From assembly GCF_008389435.1 (NCBI RefSeq), contig NZ_VUYS01000021.1:1-62533 (forward strand): 62,533 nt of DNA, read 5' to 3'. Under the pieces are notes generated by a model, which did no database searches, had not been told where the DNA came from, and was given only the letters and a program-made list of their open reading frames with translations. Made by a program: the position numbers and the translations under genes. How positions within the stretch are numbered: position 1 is the first letter of the stretch; every line of letters starts with the position of its first letter. This stretch comes from Candidatus Nitrosocosmicus agrestis (lineage in GTDB: Archaea; Thermoproteota; Nitrososphaeria; Nitrososphaerales; Nitrososphaeraceae). Below, in pieces: positions 44,975-55,202 of this stretch.

Positions 44975-46135
44975 ATGAGTAATTTAGATGGAATTATTGA
45001 TGAGGCAAAAAAACTGTCTCTTCAAATAACAAAAGAGAATGAGGAAGATAGGTTGATGACCCTAAGCGTCGGACCTCAGCATCCTGGTTCTGGTCACTTT
45101 AGATTCACGATAAAAGTTGATGGAGACTACATTGTATTTGTTGATCCTGACCCTGGCTATGTCCATAGGGGACACGAAAAAATGTGTGAATACCGAAATC
45201 ATTTTCAGAATATTCCTCACTTAGAGCGTCCCGTCATTCATGACTCATGCAATATAACCTATTCATATAGTTTAGCTGTTGAAGATTTGGTTGGTATTAC
45301 GGTGCCAAGACGAGGTCAGTTTCTGAGAGCATTGGCGTCTGAACTCAATAGGCTTTCTTACACCTTGTACTGGCTTGCTATTTATGGTATATTTTTAGGA
45401 CATTCTACGATGTTCATGTGGCCAGCAGGTGATAGAGAATTATTGATTGATTTATTGGAGCGAATGTCAGGACAGCGTATTACAAACGCATATAACATTC
45501 CCGGAGGTGCGAGGGCCGATATTCCTTATAACTTTAAGGAAAGATGTCTCTCTCAAGTCAATTACTTTGAAAAGAGATTGAATGAATATGATGATATTTT
45601 TTATAATAATCCTCTCTTGAGACAAAGAACTGAAGGTGTTGGAATCTTGAGTAAAGAGGATGCAATAAGGTTGGGAGTTACTGGCTCTGTTCTTAGAGCG
45701 TCGGGTGTTCCGTTTGATGTAAGAAAGGTTGAACCTTATGATATCTATGATGAACTTGACTTTAAAGTTCAGTATATGAAAACTTGTGACTCTTTTGCAA
45801 GAGCTTATGTTCCAATGCTCGATATGCGTGAATCCTGTCATATAATAAGACAAATAATTGACAAGATGCCCGAATCAGGACCTGTCAGAGAGAAACTACA
45901 ATTTAACATCAAGAACCCTCCGGGAGAAACCTATAAGAGAGTAGAATCGGGAAGAGGTGCGTTAGGATATCATTTAGTAGGCGATGGATCTCCTAAACCC
46001 TATAGGGTAAAAGCCTCAGTTGGTTCATTTAGAAATCTGCTCGCTTTACCCTTCTTACTCACTGGATCAAAACTAGGTGATATGCCTGCCGTATATTGGT
46101 CATTAAATTACTGGCCTGTGGAGGCTGATAGGTAA
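44975..46135 (+). CDS. nuoD: Complex I subunit D (49-kDa type)
   Basis: A 386-residue protein. VGPQHPGSGHFRFTIKVDGD is the family start; GYVHRGHEKMCEYRNHFQNI, YNIPGGARADIP and the C-terminal SFRNLLALPFLLTGSKLGDM match NuoD. Hydrogenase-type metal Cys are absent, so it is a quinone-reducing and not H2-forming subunit. Together with nuoB it forms the quinone chamber. Confidence 0.95.
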   Translation: MSNLDGIIDEAKKLSLQITKENEEDRLMTLSVGPQHPGSGHFRFTIKVDGDYIVFVDPDPGYVHRGHEKMCEYRNHFQNIPHLERPVIHDSCNITYSYSLAVEDLVGITVPRRGQFLRALASELNRLSYTLYWLAIYGIFLGHSTMFMWPAGDRELLIDLLERMSGQRITNAYNIPGGARADIPYNFKERCLSQVNYFEKRLNEYDDIFYNNPLLRQRTEGVGILSKEDAIRLGVTGSVLRASGVPFDVRKVEPYDIYDELDFKVQYMKTCDSFARAYVPMLDMRESCHIIRQIIDKMPESGPVREKLQFNIKNPPGETYKRVESGRGALGYHLVGDGSPKPYRVKASVGSFRNLLALPFLLTGSKLGDMPAVYWSLNYWPVEADR

Positions 46136-47436
46136 TGGGCTCCTTAACTCCTGATTTCAGATTTGGAAATTTTGTTGGAAGCGTAGTATGGTTGGTATTT
46201 GTAGTACTTGTATTGGTAACACTTCTTATTCTTCCAATCATATTTTTCGTATTGTTTTATGTACCATTACCTGAAGTCGATGGCCAAGTCCTTACACCAT
46301 ATCTATTCTTCTCTATGATGGTCGATCCTTCCAGAACCTTGCCTGTGATTCAATTTTTTATGCATCTTGATATCTTCAGGGCAGCCGTCTTTCCAGGTTT
46401 TGCATTTGCAGCTTTGATTGCAGCAGCAACAATATTCGTAGAACGAAAATTACTTGCTAAAATGCAGTTACGTGTGGGTCCATTGTATGCTGGTAAGGTA
46501 GAAGGAATATTCCAGTTGCTTGCTGATGGTCTGAAGCTGCTTACTAAGGAAATTATCGTCCCATCTGGGGCCGATAAACCTATCTTTTGGTTGGCTCCAA
46601 TTGCGTTTGTATCGACCGCTGCAGCCGTTGTAGCACTGATTCCAGTTGCTTCTGGATGGGTTGTTGCCGACGTAGATGTTGGACTCATAGCGGCTTTTGC
46701 CATTCTTGGGTTCTTCCCACTAATCGCGTTGTTGTTCTCTTGGGCCAGCAATAGCAAATATCCATTCCTTGGTGGGCTTAGAGCATTACATCAAATGATT
46801 GCCTTTGAAATTCCATTCTTTCTCTCTGCAATACCTGTTGTAATACTCTCATCATCTCTCAATTTGTCAGATATTGCAAGATCTCAAACAGCATTTTGGA
46901 ATATCTTTATTATGCCAATTAACGCGTTTGTATTTTTTATTTCTTCACTTGCAGAACTTGAAAGAATTCCATTTGATTTGCCAGAAGCAGAAAGTGAAAT
47001 TGTAGCTGGTTGGTTAACTGAGACTAGTGGAATGATATATGGCCTTATACAACTAGGAAGTTATCTTAAACTATACGCACTGGCTGGCTTGTTTGTGATA
47101 TTATTTATGGGGGGATGGTACGGCCCACAAATATTCCCACAGGAGCTAATTCCAGGTGCTCATGATTCTAATTTGCCTTTGTTACAAATGTTGGCGCTTG
47201 ATGGCCTTTACAATCCGGTGACTGTAAACAGTATTTTCTGGTTCTTGATTAAGACTATAGTAATAATATTTTTGTTCTTGATAATCAGGGGTATCAATCC
47301 TAGAATCAGAATCGATATCTTGTTGCATACTGGGTGGTATAAGCTAATTGTTTTAACATTCATAAATCTGTTCGTTGTATTGATGCTGATTTATGGTGGA
47401 GTTATCGGACCGGGAGGAATGATTTCAGCAAGATGA
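46135..47436 (+). CDS. nuoH: Complex I subunit H
   Basis: A 433-residue membrane protein whose ATG overlaps the nuoD stop by one base. VERKLLAKMQLRVGPLYAG, LKLLTKEIIVPSGADKPIF and ERIPFDLPEAESEIVAGWLT are the conserved quinone-channel loops. It is longer than bacterial NuoH (about 325 residues) owing to extra N-terminal sequence of about 80 residues including a further hydrophobic segment. Confidence 0.95.
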   Translation: MGSLTPDFRFGNFVGSVVWLVFVVLVLVTLLILPIIFFVLFYVPLPEVDGQVLTPYLFFSMMVDPSRTLPVIQFFMHLDIFRAAVFPGFAFAALIAAATIFVERKLLAKMQLRVGPLYAGKVEGIFQLLADGLKLLTKEIIVPSGADKPIFWLAPIAFVSTAAAVVALIPVASGWVVADVDVGLIAAFAILGFFPLIALLFSWASNSKYPFLGGLRALHQMIAFEIPFFLSAIPVVILSSSLNLSDIARSQTAFWNIFIMPINAFVFFISSLAELERIPFDLPEAESEIVAGWLTETSGMIYGLIQLGSYLKLYALAGLFVILFMGGWYGPQIFPQELIPGAHDSNLPLLQMLALDGLYNPVTVNSIFWFLIKTIVIIFLFLIIRGINPRIRIDILLHTGWYKLIVLTFINLFVVLMLIYGGVIGPGGMISAR

Positions 47437-47933
47437 ATACTGCAACTGGATTTATTAAAGCATTAGAATCGGGGTCAAAGCATATTGTTATGAAACGCTT
47501 TACGTTCCGCTATCCACAAGAAAAGCTGAAATTTGTCGGTGATGGATATCAATTCGACCCAAAGAAAGGCGTAGGATTAGCCGGAACGAGGGGTAGACAT
47601 ATCCTCTTTCATGATAAGTGTACTGGATGTCAGCTTTGCGCTATTGCATGCGAAGGAATTGCTGAAGCAATCACAATGCCAAAGGTTGATGAACAATGGA
47701 AACAGAATAAAAAATCCATCATGCCTCAGATTGATTATGGTAAATGTGTTTTTTGTGGATTATGCGTAGATGCTTGTCCATTTTATGCACTCTTTATGAC
47801 AAATGATTATGAACTGGCCTCATATACAAAATCTCATTTGATATATACTCCTGCTCAGCTTTCTGTAAAGCCAAAATACGATGGAGATGTGGAAATTAAA
47901 ATAGGTAAACGCGGTGCTCATCATGGTAGATAG
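47433..47933 (+). CDS. nuoI: Complex I subunit I (two [4Fe-4S] ferredoxin-type)
   Basis: A 166-residue protein starting inside the nuoH end (ATGA overlap). Cluster ligands are Cys63/66/69/73 (CTGCQLCAIACEG) and Cys105/108/111/115 (CVFCGLCVDACPF). The first motif ends CE where most have CP. It passes electrons to N2. With no NuoE, F or G genes nearby, the electron source is probably ferredoxin or another carrier. Confidence 0.95.
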   Translation: MNTATGFIKALESGSKHIVMKRFTFRYPQEKLKFVGDGYQFDPKKGVGLAGTRGRHILFHDKCTGCQLCAIACEGIAEAITMPKVDEQWKQNKKSIMPQIDYGKCVFCGLCVDACPFYALFMTNDYELASYTKSHLIYTPAQLSVKPKYDGDVEIKIGKRGAHHGR

Positions 47934-48444
47934 CGTATTTGTTGGTTTATCCATAATTACTGTGGGGTCAGCAATTCTTTCATTAGAAAGTAGGGAGTTA
48001 CTTTATGGAGGAATAGCTTTGGCCATTTCTATGCTCGGTATAGCTGGTTATTTTATCATCTTAGATGCACCCTTTGTTGCAATGTTTCAAATAGCTGTGT
48101 ATGTCGGGGCAGTCGCTGTTCTTATTATTTTCACTGTAATGTTAGTACGGGCACCTAATACAGTAACTAAAAAAGAAACAAAAAAGAGAAAGATTGCAGG
48201 TATTTTAATTGGCTTGGCGTTCTTAGGATTAGCTAGCTCTGTACTAGGCAGCTCTACAGCCACTCAGCTAAAGTTTAATGATACTGCACCAGTTTTTGAT
48301 GTCAAAGCTATTGGGAAAGAATTATTAACTTATTATTCACCGGTATTGATAGCATTGGCGCTTACATTAGCAGGTGCTGTCATCGGTGCCATGGCATTAG
48401 CACGAAGGGAGGATATAGAGGAGAAAAATGAATCAACCAACTGA
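47914..48444 (+). CDS. nuoJ: Complex I subunit J
   Basis: A 176-residue, five-helix membrane protein. GTG 47914 or ATG 47923 could start it; the second begins MVDSVFVGLSIITVGSAI. The conserved helix MFQIAVYVGAVAVLIIFTVM (the pi-bulge helix of NuoJ) is present. Overlaps nuoI and nuoK. Confidence 0.93.
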   Translation: MLIMVDSVFVGLSIITVGSAILSLESRELLYGGIALAISMLGIAGYFIILDAPFVAMFQIAVYVGAVAVLIIFTVMLVRAPNTVTKKETKKRKIAGILIGLAFLGLASSVLGSSTATQLKFNDTAPVFDVKAIGKELLTYYSPVLIALALTLAGAVIGAMALARREDIEEKNESTN

Positions 48445-48730
48445 TTTTCTTTATATCGCAGTAATCCTAGTATCTATCGGGATCTATGGTTTAGTTGTAA
48501 AGCGTAATGCTTTAAGATTGATTTTTTCAATCGAGCTTATAGCAAACGCTGTAAACTTGGCACTGATCGCGTTTTCCAGGATGTTACCAAGTCCTCAAGG
48601 TCAAATATTTGTCCTTTTTTCAATCGCGATCTCTGCTGCAGAAGTAGCTGTAGGCCTTGGAATTATTATAATCGCATATAGGTTCTACAAAGACATAGAT
48701 ATTACAGAGTTTAGAAATCTAAAGAACTAG
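48428..48730 (+). CDS. nuoK: Complex I subunit K
   Basis: A 100-residue, three-helix protein. LRLIFSIELIANAVNLALIA carries the conserved Glu of helix 2, and SIAISAAEVAVGLGIIIIAY the Glu of helix 3, both part of the proton path. It starts 17 bases before the nuoJ stop. Confidence 0.95.
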   Translation: MNQPTDFLYIAVILVSIGIYGLVVKRNALRLIFSIELIANAVNLALIAFSRMLPSPQGQIFVLFSIAISAAEVAVGLGIIIIAYRFYKDIDITEFRNLKN

Positions 48731-48786
48731 TTTTTTTTAGTAAGTTATTTCTTTTTTTTATTGTCCAACCGTATAATATATAAAAG
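48731..48786 (+). promoter_or_regulatory. T-tract and TATA-like box between nuoK and nuoM
   Basis: Eight T at 48731-48738 and eight more near 48752-48759 are archaeal terminator-like. gtataatatataaaagg at 48771-48787 resembles a TATA box, about 50 bases before nuoM. A partial terminator plus internal promoter would allow separate control of the antiporter subunits M, L and N. Confidence 0.4.
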
Positions 48787-48832
48787 GAGATACTGTCGTT
48801 GAGGTAAGGGTATTCGGAGCAAGAGAATGTAG

Positions 48833-50647
48833 ATGGTGGATTCTTCCTATTATCTTATGGTGGCAACATTTATGCCCTTGATATTATCTCCGGTAGTTTA
48901 TTTTTTAGGTAAGCGTAAGGGAATAAACATTACAACGTGGTTGACTTTTGGAATATTGGCTATCTCCACAATACTTGTAATTATTCCGTCCATTGGCCTG
49001 GGGTCTGGAGGCAATTATCAAGAAATCTTTGATTGGAGTCAGTTGGGTCATTTCGGATTAAAGCTAGATGGTTTGAGTATTCCATTCGCAATTACAATTT
49101 ATCTGTTATCGACTATAATTGTCATATATTCTAAACCTTATATGGTTAGAAAAATATTAATTCAATTTGACCAAGTTAAGAATTCGTTAGGAAATAAATC
49201 TCAATTTGATGACGTTGAGAATGAGAGCTATTCTGCAACAGATGGTAAATCGTTATCTACTCTTGTTTTAAATGCGGATCAGAAAAATTATCTGAATGAG
49301 CAATTGGCTCTTTATTATACACTATACTTGGTTTTTGCCATGGGTATGTTGGGGACTGTACTGGCCACCAATCTTTTTGAATTTTATGTATTCTTTGAAC
49401 TAATGTTAGTTCCCTCCTTCTTTTTGATTGCTTTCTTTGGATATGGAAATAGAAAGCGAACTTCTATAATGTTCTTTTTCTGGGCTCATGTTGGAGCAGT
49501 TGTAATGTTACTTGGCCTTATGGCAATGGGATTTCTGAGTGGTGGATTTGATTACGATGTTGTTAAAGCAAATGTTTCACAAATTCCACCTGCTTGGATA
49601 GCTGTCATTGTTGCTTCTTTGATTATAGGCTTTGGTGTGAAATTGGCCGCATTTTTAGTCCATGTTTGGTTACCTGATTCGTATACTGATGCTCCTACCC
49701 CTATTACCGTTTTGATTTCATCAGTCATGACGGGGATCGGTGCCTATGGATTGATTAGACTCTGGATCGAACTACTTTCTGGTCCTGGAAATTATACTGA
49801 TTATAGTATTTACGTCAACATTTGGGGGTTGGCTACTATGATCTATGGTGGGGCAATGGCTCTCATGCAAAAAGACATCAAAAGAGTTTTGGCATATTCT
49901 AGTATCAGTTCAATGGGTTATCTTCTCTTTGGAATCGGTTCGGAAAGTGTGCTCGGAATTAGCGGGGCAATTTTCATGTTTGTCACACACGCTTTAGGTA
50001 AAGGGATATTGTTTATGATGGCAGGTTCTATAATTCTGCAGACCGGAACAAGAAATATGGATAAACTTGGTGGTTTAGGGGGTAAAATGCCATACACTGC
50101 TGTTTTTGCTATGATCGGAGGACTTACTATCATAGGTGTGCCTATCACAAGTGGATTTATGTCTGAGTGGGTCCTCTTTAATGGGGCGTTGCAAAACGCA
50201 GTAGTTGATTGGAGTTCACTCAAAGCAATTTCGTTTGCCTTGGCGATTACTGCCACAATACTGACGTCTGCCTATATTCTATGGATGTACAAAAGAATCT
50301 TTTATGGTGTAGTTCCAGAAACTTTAAAAAACATACGCGATTCGAGTATGTATATTCTGGTAACTATGGGAATCTTGGCTTCGTTAACACTGGTTCTAGG
50401 ATTATATCCTGATTTGTTTTACAAGCCAATTATAGGATATGTTGAAAGTCTATATGATCATAGTCCAAGCGAAATAATTCCGGTCAAAATTAAGGCCGGA
50501 ACCGGCCAAGAGCCGGTGGGACAGGCCGGCGTATCTCCTGACCAAGGACAAAGCACCAGTAACGTTACTAATGTTTCTTATTTTGGTTCGGCGCAAAAGA
50601 CACATTTAATTTCGGGCAACCAATTGGTTTCCTTTGTAACAATATAG
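48833..50647 (+). CDS. nuoM: Complex I subunit M (antiporter-like)
   Basis: A 604-residue membrane protein from ATG 48833. ELMLVPSFFLIAFFGYGNRK carries the helix 5 Glu; VKLAAFLVHVWLPDSYTDAP the helix 7 Lys/His region; MQKDIKRVLAYSSISSMGYL the broken helix. Residues about 105-160 form a polar insertion before helix 4 and the last 60 residues are an extra polar tail, both beyond the usual NuoM. Pumps H+ or Na+ in the membrane arm. Confidence 0.95.
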   Translation: MVDSSYYLMVATFMPLILSPVVYFLGKRKGINITTWLTFGILAISTILVIIPSIGLGSGGNYQEIFDWSQLGHFGLKLDGLSIPFAITIYLLSTIIVIYSKPYMVRKILIQFDQVKNSLGNKSQFDDVENESYSATDGKSLSTLVLNADQKNYLNEQLALYYTLYLVFAMGMLGTVLATNLFEFYVFFELMLVPSFFLIAFFGYGNRKRTSIMFFFWAHVGAVVMLLGLMAMGFLSGGFDYDVVKANVSQIPPAWIAVIVASLIIGFGVKLAAFLVHVWLPDSYTDAPTPITVLISSVMTGIGAYGLIRLWIELLSGPGNYTDYSIYVNIWGLATMIYGGAMALMQKDIKRVLAYSSISSMGYLLFGIGSESVLGISGAIFMFVTHALGKGILFMMAGSIILQTGTRNMDKLGGLGGKMPYTAVFAMIGGLTIIGVPITSGFMSEWVLFNGALQNAVVDWSSLKAISFALAITATILTSAYILWMYKRIFYGVVPETLKNIRDSSMYILVTMGILASLTLVLGLYPDLFYKPIIGYVESLYDHSPSEIIPVKIKAGTGQEPVGQAGVSPDQGQSTSNVTNVSYFGSAQKTHLISGNQLVSFVTI

Positions 50648-50657
50648 GTGATGTGAG

Positions 50658-52757
50658 ATGGTTGGCGCTATTGGTTTTGAAGGATTGGGTGTAAATGCTT
50701 GGCTCATTTGGATGCTACCCTTTATTGGTGCAGCTTTTATTCCAATTTTACGAAATAAGAATGAAAAACTGAAAAGTTATGTTGCAGTTGGGTTTTCGTT
50801 ATTAAGTGCATTTTTGGCATTAAGTATACTTCCTGTTGGGTTATCTAATGGTGAAATTCACAGTCAGATTCCCTGGTTTTCGGCTTTGAATTTGGATGCT
50901 GGAGTGCTTGCTGATCCACTTGCAATTATTATGAGTAATCTAGTGGCCTGGATTTCTGCAGCTATTTTTGTATATTCTATTTCGTATATGCATAAAGAAA
51001 AGTCTTTGATAAGATATTGGTTCTTTATGTTATTCTTTATAGGATCGATGCAGCTTATTGTACTTTCTGATAATCTTTTGATGGTCTTCTTTGGTTGGGA
51101 GGGTGTTGGACTTGCGTCATACGCATTGATTGGATTTTGGTATCAGGATCGCAAAAAAGACTATGTTGGCAAAGAAGGTCACACCGTATGGGGCATACCC
51201 ATGTGGACTTCTCCAACACATGCGGGAATTAAAGCATTCTTGCAAAACCGAGCTGGAGACATAATGATGCTTTCTGGAATGTTCCTTATCTTTATGTATT
51301 CAGGAACGTTTGGATTTAGAGAACTTTTAACTGATCAAACTTGGGCTCATGCGATGATGCAGCAGAACCTCCTGGTCCCTGCCGCTGTACTAATATTTGG
51401 AGGTGCGATAGGTAAGTCAGCTCAATTTCCATTAAATGAGTGGTTGCTTGAGGCGATGACTGGTCCTACCTCTGTTTCTGCATTAATCCATGCTGCTACT
51501 ATGGTAAAGGCAGGTGTTTTTCTAGTGGCTAGAATTGGCCCACTGTTTTTTGCACTTTCTGTCTTTAATATGCAACAGTTCTTTGAAATAGTCGCTTGGG
51601 TTGGAGCAATAACCGCGATGCTGTTGGCTACGCAAGCTTTGGTAAACCCTGAAATAAAAAAAGTCCTTGCTTATTCTACAGGTTCACAAATTGGATATAT
51701 GATGATGGCTTTGGGGATTGCAGGACTAACAACTAACTTCATTGATGGATATACCGCGGGATTCTTCCATCTGATAAGTCACGCGCTATTCAAAGCATCA
51801 TTGTTCATGGCAGCAGGTGCGATACTGCATACCGTGCATTCTAGATTTATGACGGATATGGGTGGACTAAGGAAAAATATGAAAAGAACTTATATTTTCA
51901 TGCTTTTGGCTAGCTTATCTCTTGCAGGGGCTCCGCTAATAACCTCTGGATTCTGGAGTAAAGATGCCATTTTTGCTTCAATTTTGGATAGCAATTACGA
52001 ATTTTCATCCTATCTATTCTTTATTGCGGTAACTGTAGCAGTGATGACTGCATTTTACACTTTTAGAATGGTCGGACTGGTATTCTTTGGAAAGCCTAGC
52101 CAAAATATTGTAAACATGGAAAACAAAGGTCATCGTATCAGAGAAGTCAATCAACTTATGTGGCTTCCATTTGCTGTTTTAGCCGTGGCATCAGTGGTGA
52201 TAGGACTGGTTGGATTTGCTTTTGAAGGCCAATTGCATCATGTATTTGCGACTTACTTGTCCAGTACATTTGGAATTACAGAAAATGGTGTTATACCATT
52301 ATCAGAGGTCCAAGATACAACAGGTACAGTAGAAGGAGAAGGTCAACACGAAGCAACATCAGGTGGTTCAGAAATGAATCCCGTGGCGGTCGCAGCCTCA
52401 GTTACGGCATTTGGTGTAGGTGGATTCTTGGGTTATCTATTTTACATCCGTAGATCAGTAGACCCTGCAAAGATCAACGAAAATGTCGTATCCAAAGGAT
52501 TATGGCGATTTCTTTACAACCGATGGTACCTTAACTCCATTTTGTATTGGATGGGAGTGGTTATTCCACTTGGCTTCTACAGGAGAGTAAACAAGTACTT
52601 TGAGCATCTACTAATGTACGGTATTAATCCATCCGTACAGCACTCTATGGTTTTTATGTCTAAAGTGGCAAAGATGGCGCAATCCGGAGATGTACAAATC
52701 TATCTATATGTATTTTCAGCGGGCATTATTGTCATTACAATGCTTTTGCTAAGTTAG
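50658..52757 (+). CDS. nuoL: Complex I subunit L (antiporter-like, with lateral helix)
   Basis: A 699-residue membrane protein from ATG 50658. MVFFGWEGVGLASYALIGFW, KSAQFPLNEWLLEAMTGPTS, VSALIHAATMVKAGVFLVAR and KKVLAYSTGSQIGYMMMALG are NuoL signatures. The C-terminal part (about residues 560-699) fits the long lateral helix and final transmembrane helix. Start lies 11 bases after nuoM. Confidence 0.95.
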   Translation: MVGAIGFEGLGVNAWLIWMLPFIGAAFIPILRNKNEKLKSYVAVGFSLLSAFLALSILPVGLSNGEIHSQIPWFSALNLDAGVLADPLAIIMSNLVAWISAAIFVYSISYMHKEKSLIRYWFFMLFFIGSMQLIVLSDNLLMVFFGWEGVGLASYALIGFWYQDRKKDYVGKEGHTVWGIPMWTSPTHAGIKAFLQNRAGDIMMLSGMFLIFMYSGTFGFRELLTDQTWAHAMMQQNLLVPAAVLIFGGAIGKSAQFPLNEWLLEAMTGPTSVSALIHAATMVKAGVFLVARIGPLFFALSVFNMQQFFEIVAWVGAITAMLLATQALVNPEIKKVLAYSTGSQIGYMMMALGIAGLTTNFIDGYTAGFFHLISHALFKASLFMAAGAILHTVHSRFMTDMGGLRKNMKRTYIFMLLASLSLAGAPLITSGFWSKDAIFASILDSNYEFSSYLFFIAVTVAVMTAFYTFRMVGLVFFGKPSQNIVNMENKGHRIREVNQLMWLPFAVLAVASVVIGLVGFAFEGQLHHVFATYLSSTFGITENGVIPLSEVQDTTGTVEGEGQHEATSGGSEMNPVAVAASVTAFGVGGFLGYLFYIRRSVDPAKINENVVSKGLWRFLYNRWYLNSILYWMGVVIPLGFYRRVNKYFEHLLMYGINPSVQHSMVFMSKVAKMAQSGDVQIYLYVFSAGIIVITMLLLS

Positions 52758-52779
52758 TGAGGGAGGATGAGATAAAAAA

Positions 52780-54279
52780 ATGATAGATATTTTCTCAACA
52801 CCCGCACTTGTAACAATAATCTTAGGCAGTGTAGCACTCCTCATACCAATTCTAGATGCCCTTAACAAAGAGAGAGGTTCAAAGAATAAAGTCTATAGTG
52901 CTATTGCCTTTGGTGCATTAGCATTAGCATTAGCAGTAGTCATATCTAGAATATTTACCGGTGAAAATCTTCCGGCTTTGTCTCTTACTAATAATGGTGT
53001 GATTGCGGATGATATTTTTGGGGCATTCTTCTCAATTGCCTTTTTGATAGTTTCCATCATGGTTACTGTTTCCTCATGGAGCTATATGAAGAAGAAGAGC
53101 AATCACGCTGCCTATTATTCATTGATATTGCTTTCTAGCATTGGTATGATACTCATTGGGTATTCAACAGACTTTGTAATGCTATTGGTTGCATGGGAGC
53201 TTATGTCAATTCCAACCTACGCACTGGCTGCATTTTCAAAAAGGGATCCAGTTTCAAACGAAGCTGCGATAAAATACTTTTTGTTTGGGGCACTCTCTTC
53301 AGCTATCATAATTCTGGGTATGGGAATCGTATATGGATTGACTGGAACTACCAACATCTATGACTCTGTGGTGGGCATGACTACCCTAAATCCTGATTTG
53401 ATGCCTTTTGCCCTGTTGGCCGTAGCGCTATTCATAGCAGGATTTGGGTTCAAAATGGGATTGGTTCCCTTCCACATGTGGTTGCCAGATACCTATTCGG
53501 GGGCTCCAACGACGATTGCCACTCTGCTGGCTGCAGGTACCAAAAAGGCAGGTTTTGCGGCTGCTATACGGGTTATTGTAATAGGGTTAATAGCTTTGAA
53601 TGTCCATTGGACTATTACTCTTGCTATAATTGCCATATTCACAATGACTTTGGGTAATCTTGGTGCTCTAACACAAAAAAGTATTCCACGAATCTTGGCT
53701 TATTCTAGTATCGCGCAGGCCGGGTACATCTTAATTGGTCTAGCAGTAGCTCCGTATACAAATTACGGACTAGACGCATCCCTGTTGCAAATATTAAATC
53801 ATGCTGTAATGAAGTCTGCTGCCTTTGTGGCAGCCGCCGCTGTAATCATTACAATTGGTGCTTACACTATTGAAAAATACAGGGGTCTAGGATATAGAAT
53901 GCCTATAACAGCATTGGTACTTGCCGTTGCTTTACTTTCTCTCGCAGGAGTTCCTCCCCTTAACGGATTTTGGGGTAAATATTTGATTTTTGGTTCTGCC
54001 ATTGACGCTGGGGATCAAGCTTGGTGGGCTCCATACCTTGCGATAGCCGGTGTTCTTAACAGTGCATTATCGCTGGGCTATTACATATGGATAATCAGAA
54101 AGATGTACATGGAAGAAGGAGAAAACAGAATAAGGCAGAAGGAACCGCGTCCTATTGTTGCTGTTCTTTTGTTTGCGCTTGGCTTCATGGTCTTATTCGG
54201 CATATGGTATGGTCCATTATTGGACCTGGCATCCATGGCTGTGCCAAACGATTTGACTCATTTGATTGCAGCCCGGTAG
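52780..54279 (+). CDS. nuoN: Complex I subunit N (antiporter-like)
   Basis: A 499-residue membrane protein from ATG 52780. LVAWELMSIPTYALAAFSKR has the helix 5 Glu, FKMGLVPFHMWLPDTYSGAP the helix 7 Lys, and KSIPRILAYSSIAQAGYILI the broken helix. It ends the operon, convergent with the uracil-DNA glycosylase gene. Confidence 0.95.
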   Translation: MIDIFSTPALVTIILGSVALLIPILDALNKERGSKNKVYSAIAFGALALALAVVISRIFTGENLPALSLTNNGVIADDIFGAFFSIAFLIVSIMVTVSSWSYMKKKSNHAAYYSLILLSSIGMILIGYSTDFVMLLVAWELMSIPTYALAAFSKRDPVSNEAAIKYFLFGALSSAIIILGMGIVYGLTGTTNIYDSVVGMTTLNPDLMPFALLAVALFIAGFGFKMGLVPFHMWLPDTYSGAPTTIATLLAAGTKKAGFAAAIRVIVIGLIALNVHWTITLAIIAIFTMTLGNLGALTQKSIPRILAYSSIAQAGYILIGLAVAPYTNYGLDASLLQILNHAVMKSAAFVAAAAVIITIGAYTIEKYRGLGYRMPITALVLAVALLSLAGVPPLNGFWGKYLIFGSAIDAGDQAWWAPYLAIAGVLNSALSLGYYIWIIRKMYMEEGENRIRQKEPRPIVAVLLFALGFMVLFGIWYGPLLDLASMAVPNDLTHLIAAR

Positions 54280-54507
54280 TAGCAAATCTTCAAATTCTAT
54301 CTCCCTTTAATTTTGATGAATCCAGAAAGATGAACTTACTAATTGATTTTAAACGTCTTTTATTTTAATTCTGTAACAGAAATGTAATTATCTATAGATA
54401 GATTTCCACGAATTGACTGCATCAGGGTTGGATAAAACAGGTTTGATACTTAAAATGTATTACCCAGTTCATAAACATGAATATGGAATTCATAGAAAAT
54501 TTAAAAA

Positions 54508-55095
54508 TTAGGCAAAATCATTTAAAGTCTTATTTTCACCCTTGATCAAACTATACAATCTCTTGATATCTGAATCAAAAGTCTCCTTCAATTTGTTATT
54601 GTATATTGTAGCGGCGGGATGATATGTGACAAAATACCTATACGGTGGTCTAGTAATAATTTTGCCTCGATATAATGTCATATGTCCTAATCCTAGCAGA
54701 GATTTTAGCGCTGTAGCCCCTAATATACAAACAATTTTTGGTGATAGTACCTGTAATTCGACTTTAAGGTGGGCTGAAGTACAAGTTTCAATCTCAAATT
54801 CGTTTGGAATGCGATTATTTGGTGGACGACATTTTACTACGTTTGTTATGTAAACTTCTTTCCTATCAAACCCAGCTTCCCTTAAAGCTTTTTCCAAAAT
54901 CTTGCCAGCACTTCCAACAAAAGGCACACCTGTTTCATCTTCATTTTTTCCAGGAGCTTCTCCTACAAAAACTACTTTGGATTTAATGTCTCCATTTCCT
55001 GGGACTGCGTTTATACGGGACTTTGCCAAATCACACAGGAGGCAATTGACAACTTGTTTACTAATACTTTCCAAAGTATCAACACGATTATCCAA
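54508..55095 (-). CDS. Uracil-DNA glycosylase, family 4 ([4Fe-4S])
   Basis: A 195-residue protein from TTG 55095. Cys in VVNCLLCDLA and two further Cys (VVKCRPPNN, IETCTSAH) bind the cluster. The active-site motif VFVGEAPGKNEDETGVPF and the C-terminal TYHPAAT loop match family 4. It removes uracil from DNA after cytosine deamination. Confidence 0.92.
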   Translation of the reverse strand: MDNRVDTLESISKQVVNCLLCDLAKSRINAVPGNGDIKSKVVFVGEAPGKNEDETGVPFVGSAGKILEKALREAGFDRKEVYITNVVKCRPPNNRIPNEFEIETCTSAHLKVELQVLSPKIVCILGATALKSLLGLGHMTLYRGKIITRPPYRYFVTYHPAATIYNNKLKETFDSDIKRLYSLIKGENKTLNDFA

Positions 55096-55202
55096 CTATT
55101 GATTTATGAAAATGCATCGTGATAAGCCTTTCGTAAATATAATTAAAAAATATGAGTAGTCAAAAAGAAAGTTTTGGAGCAATTGTATTATTTATGCAAA
55201 AA

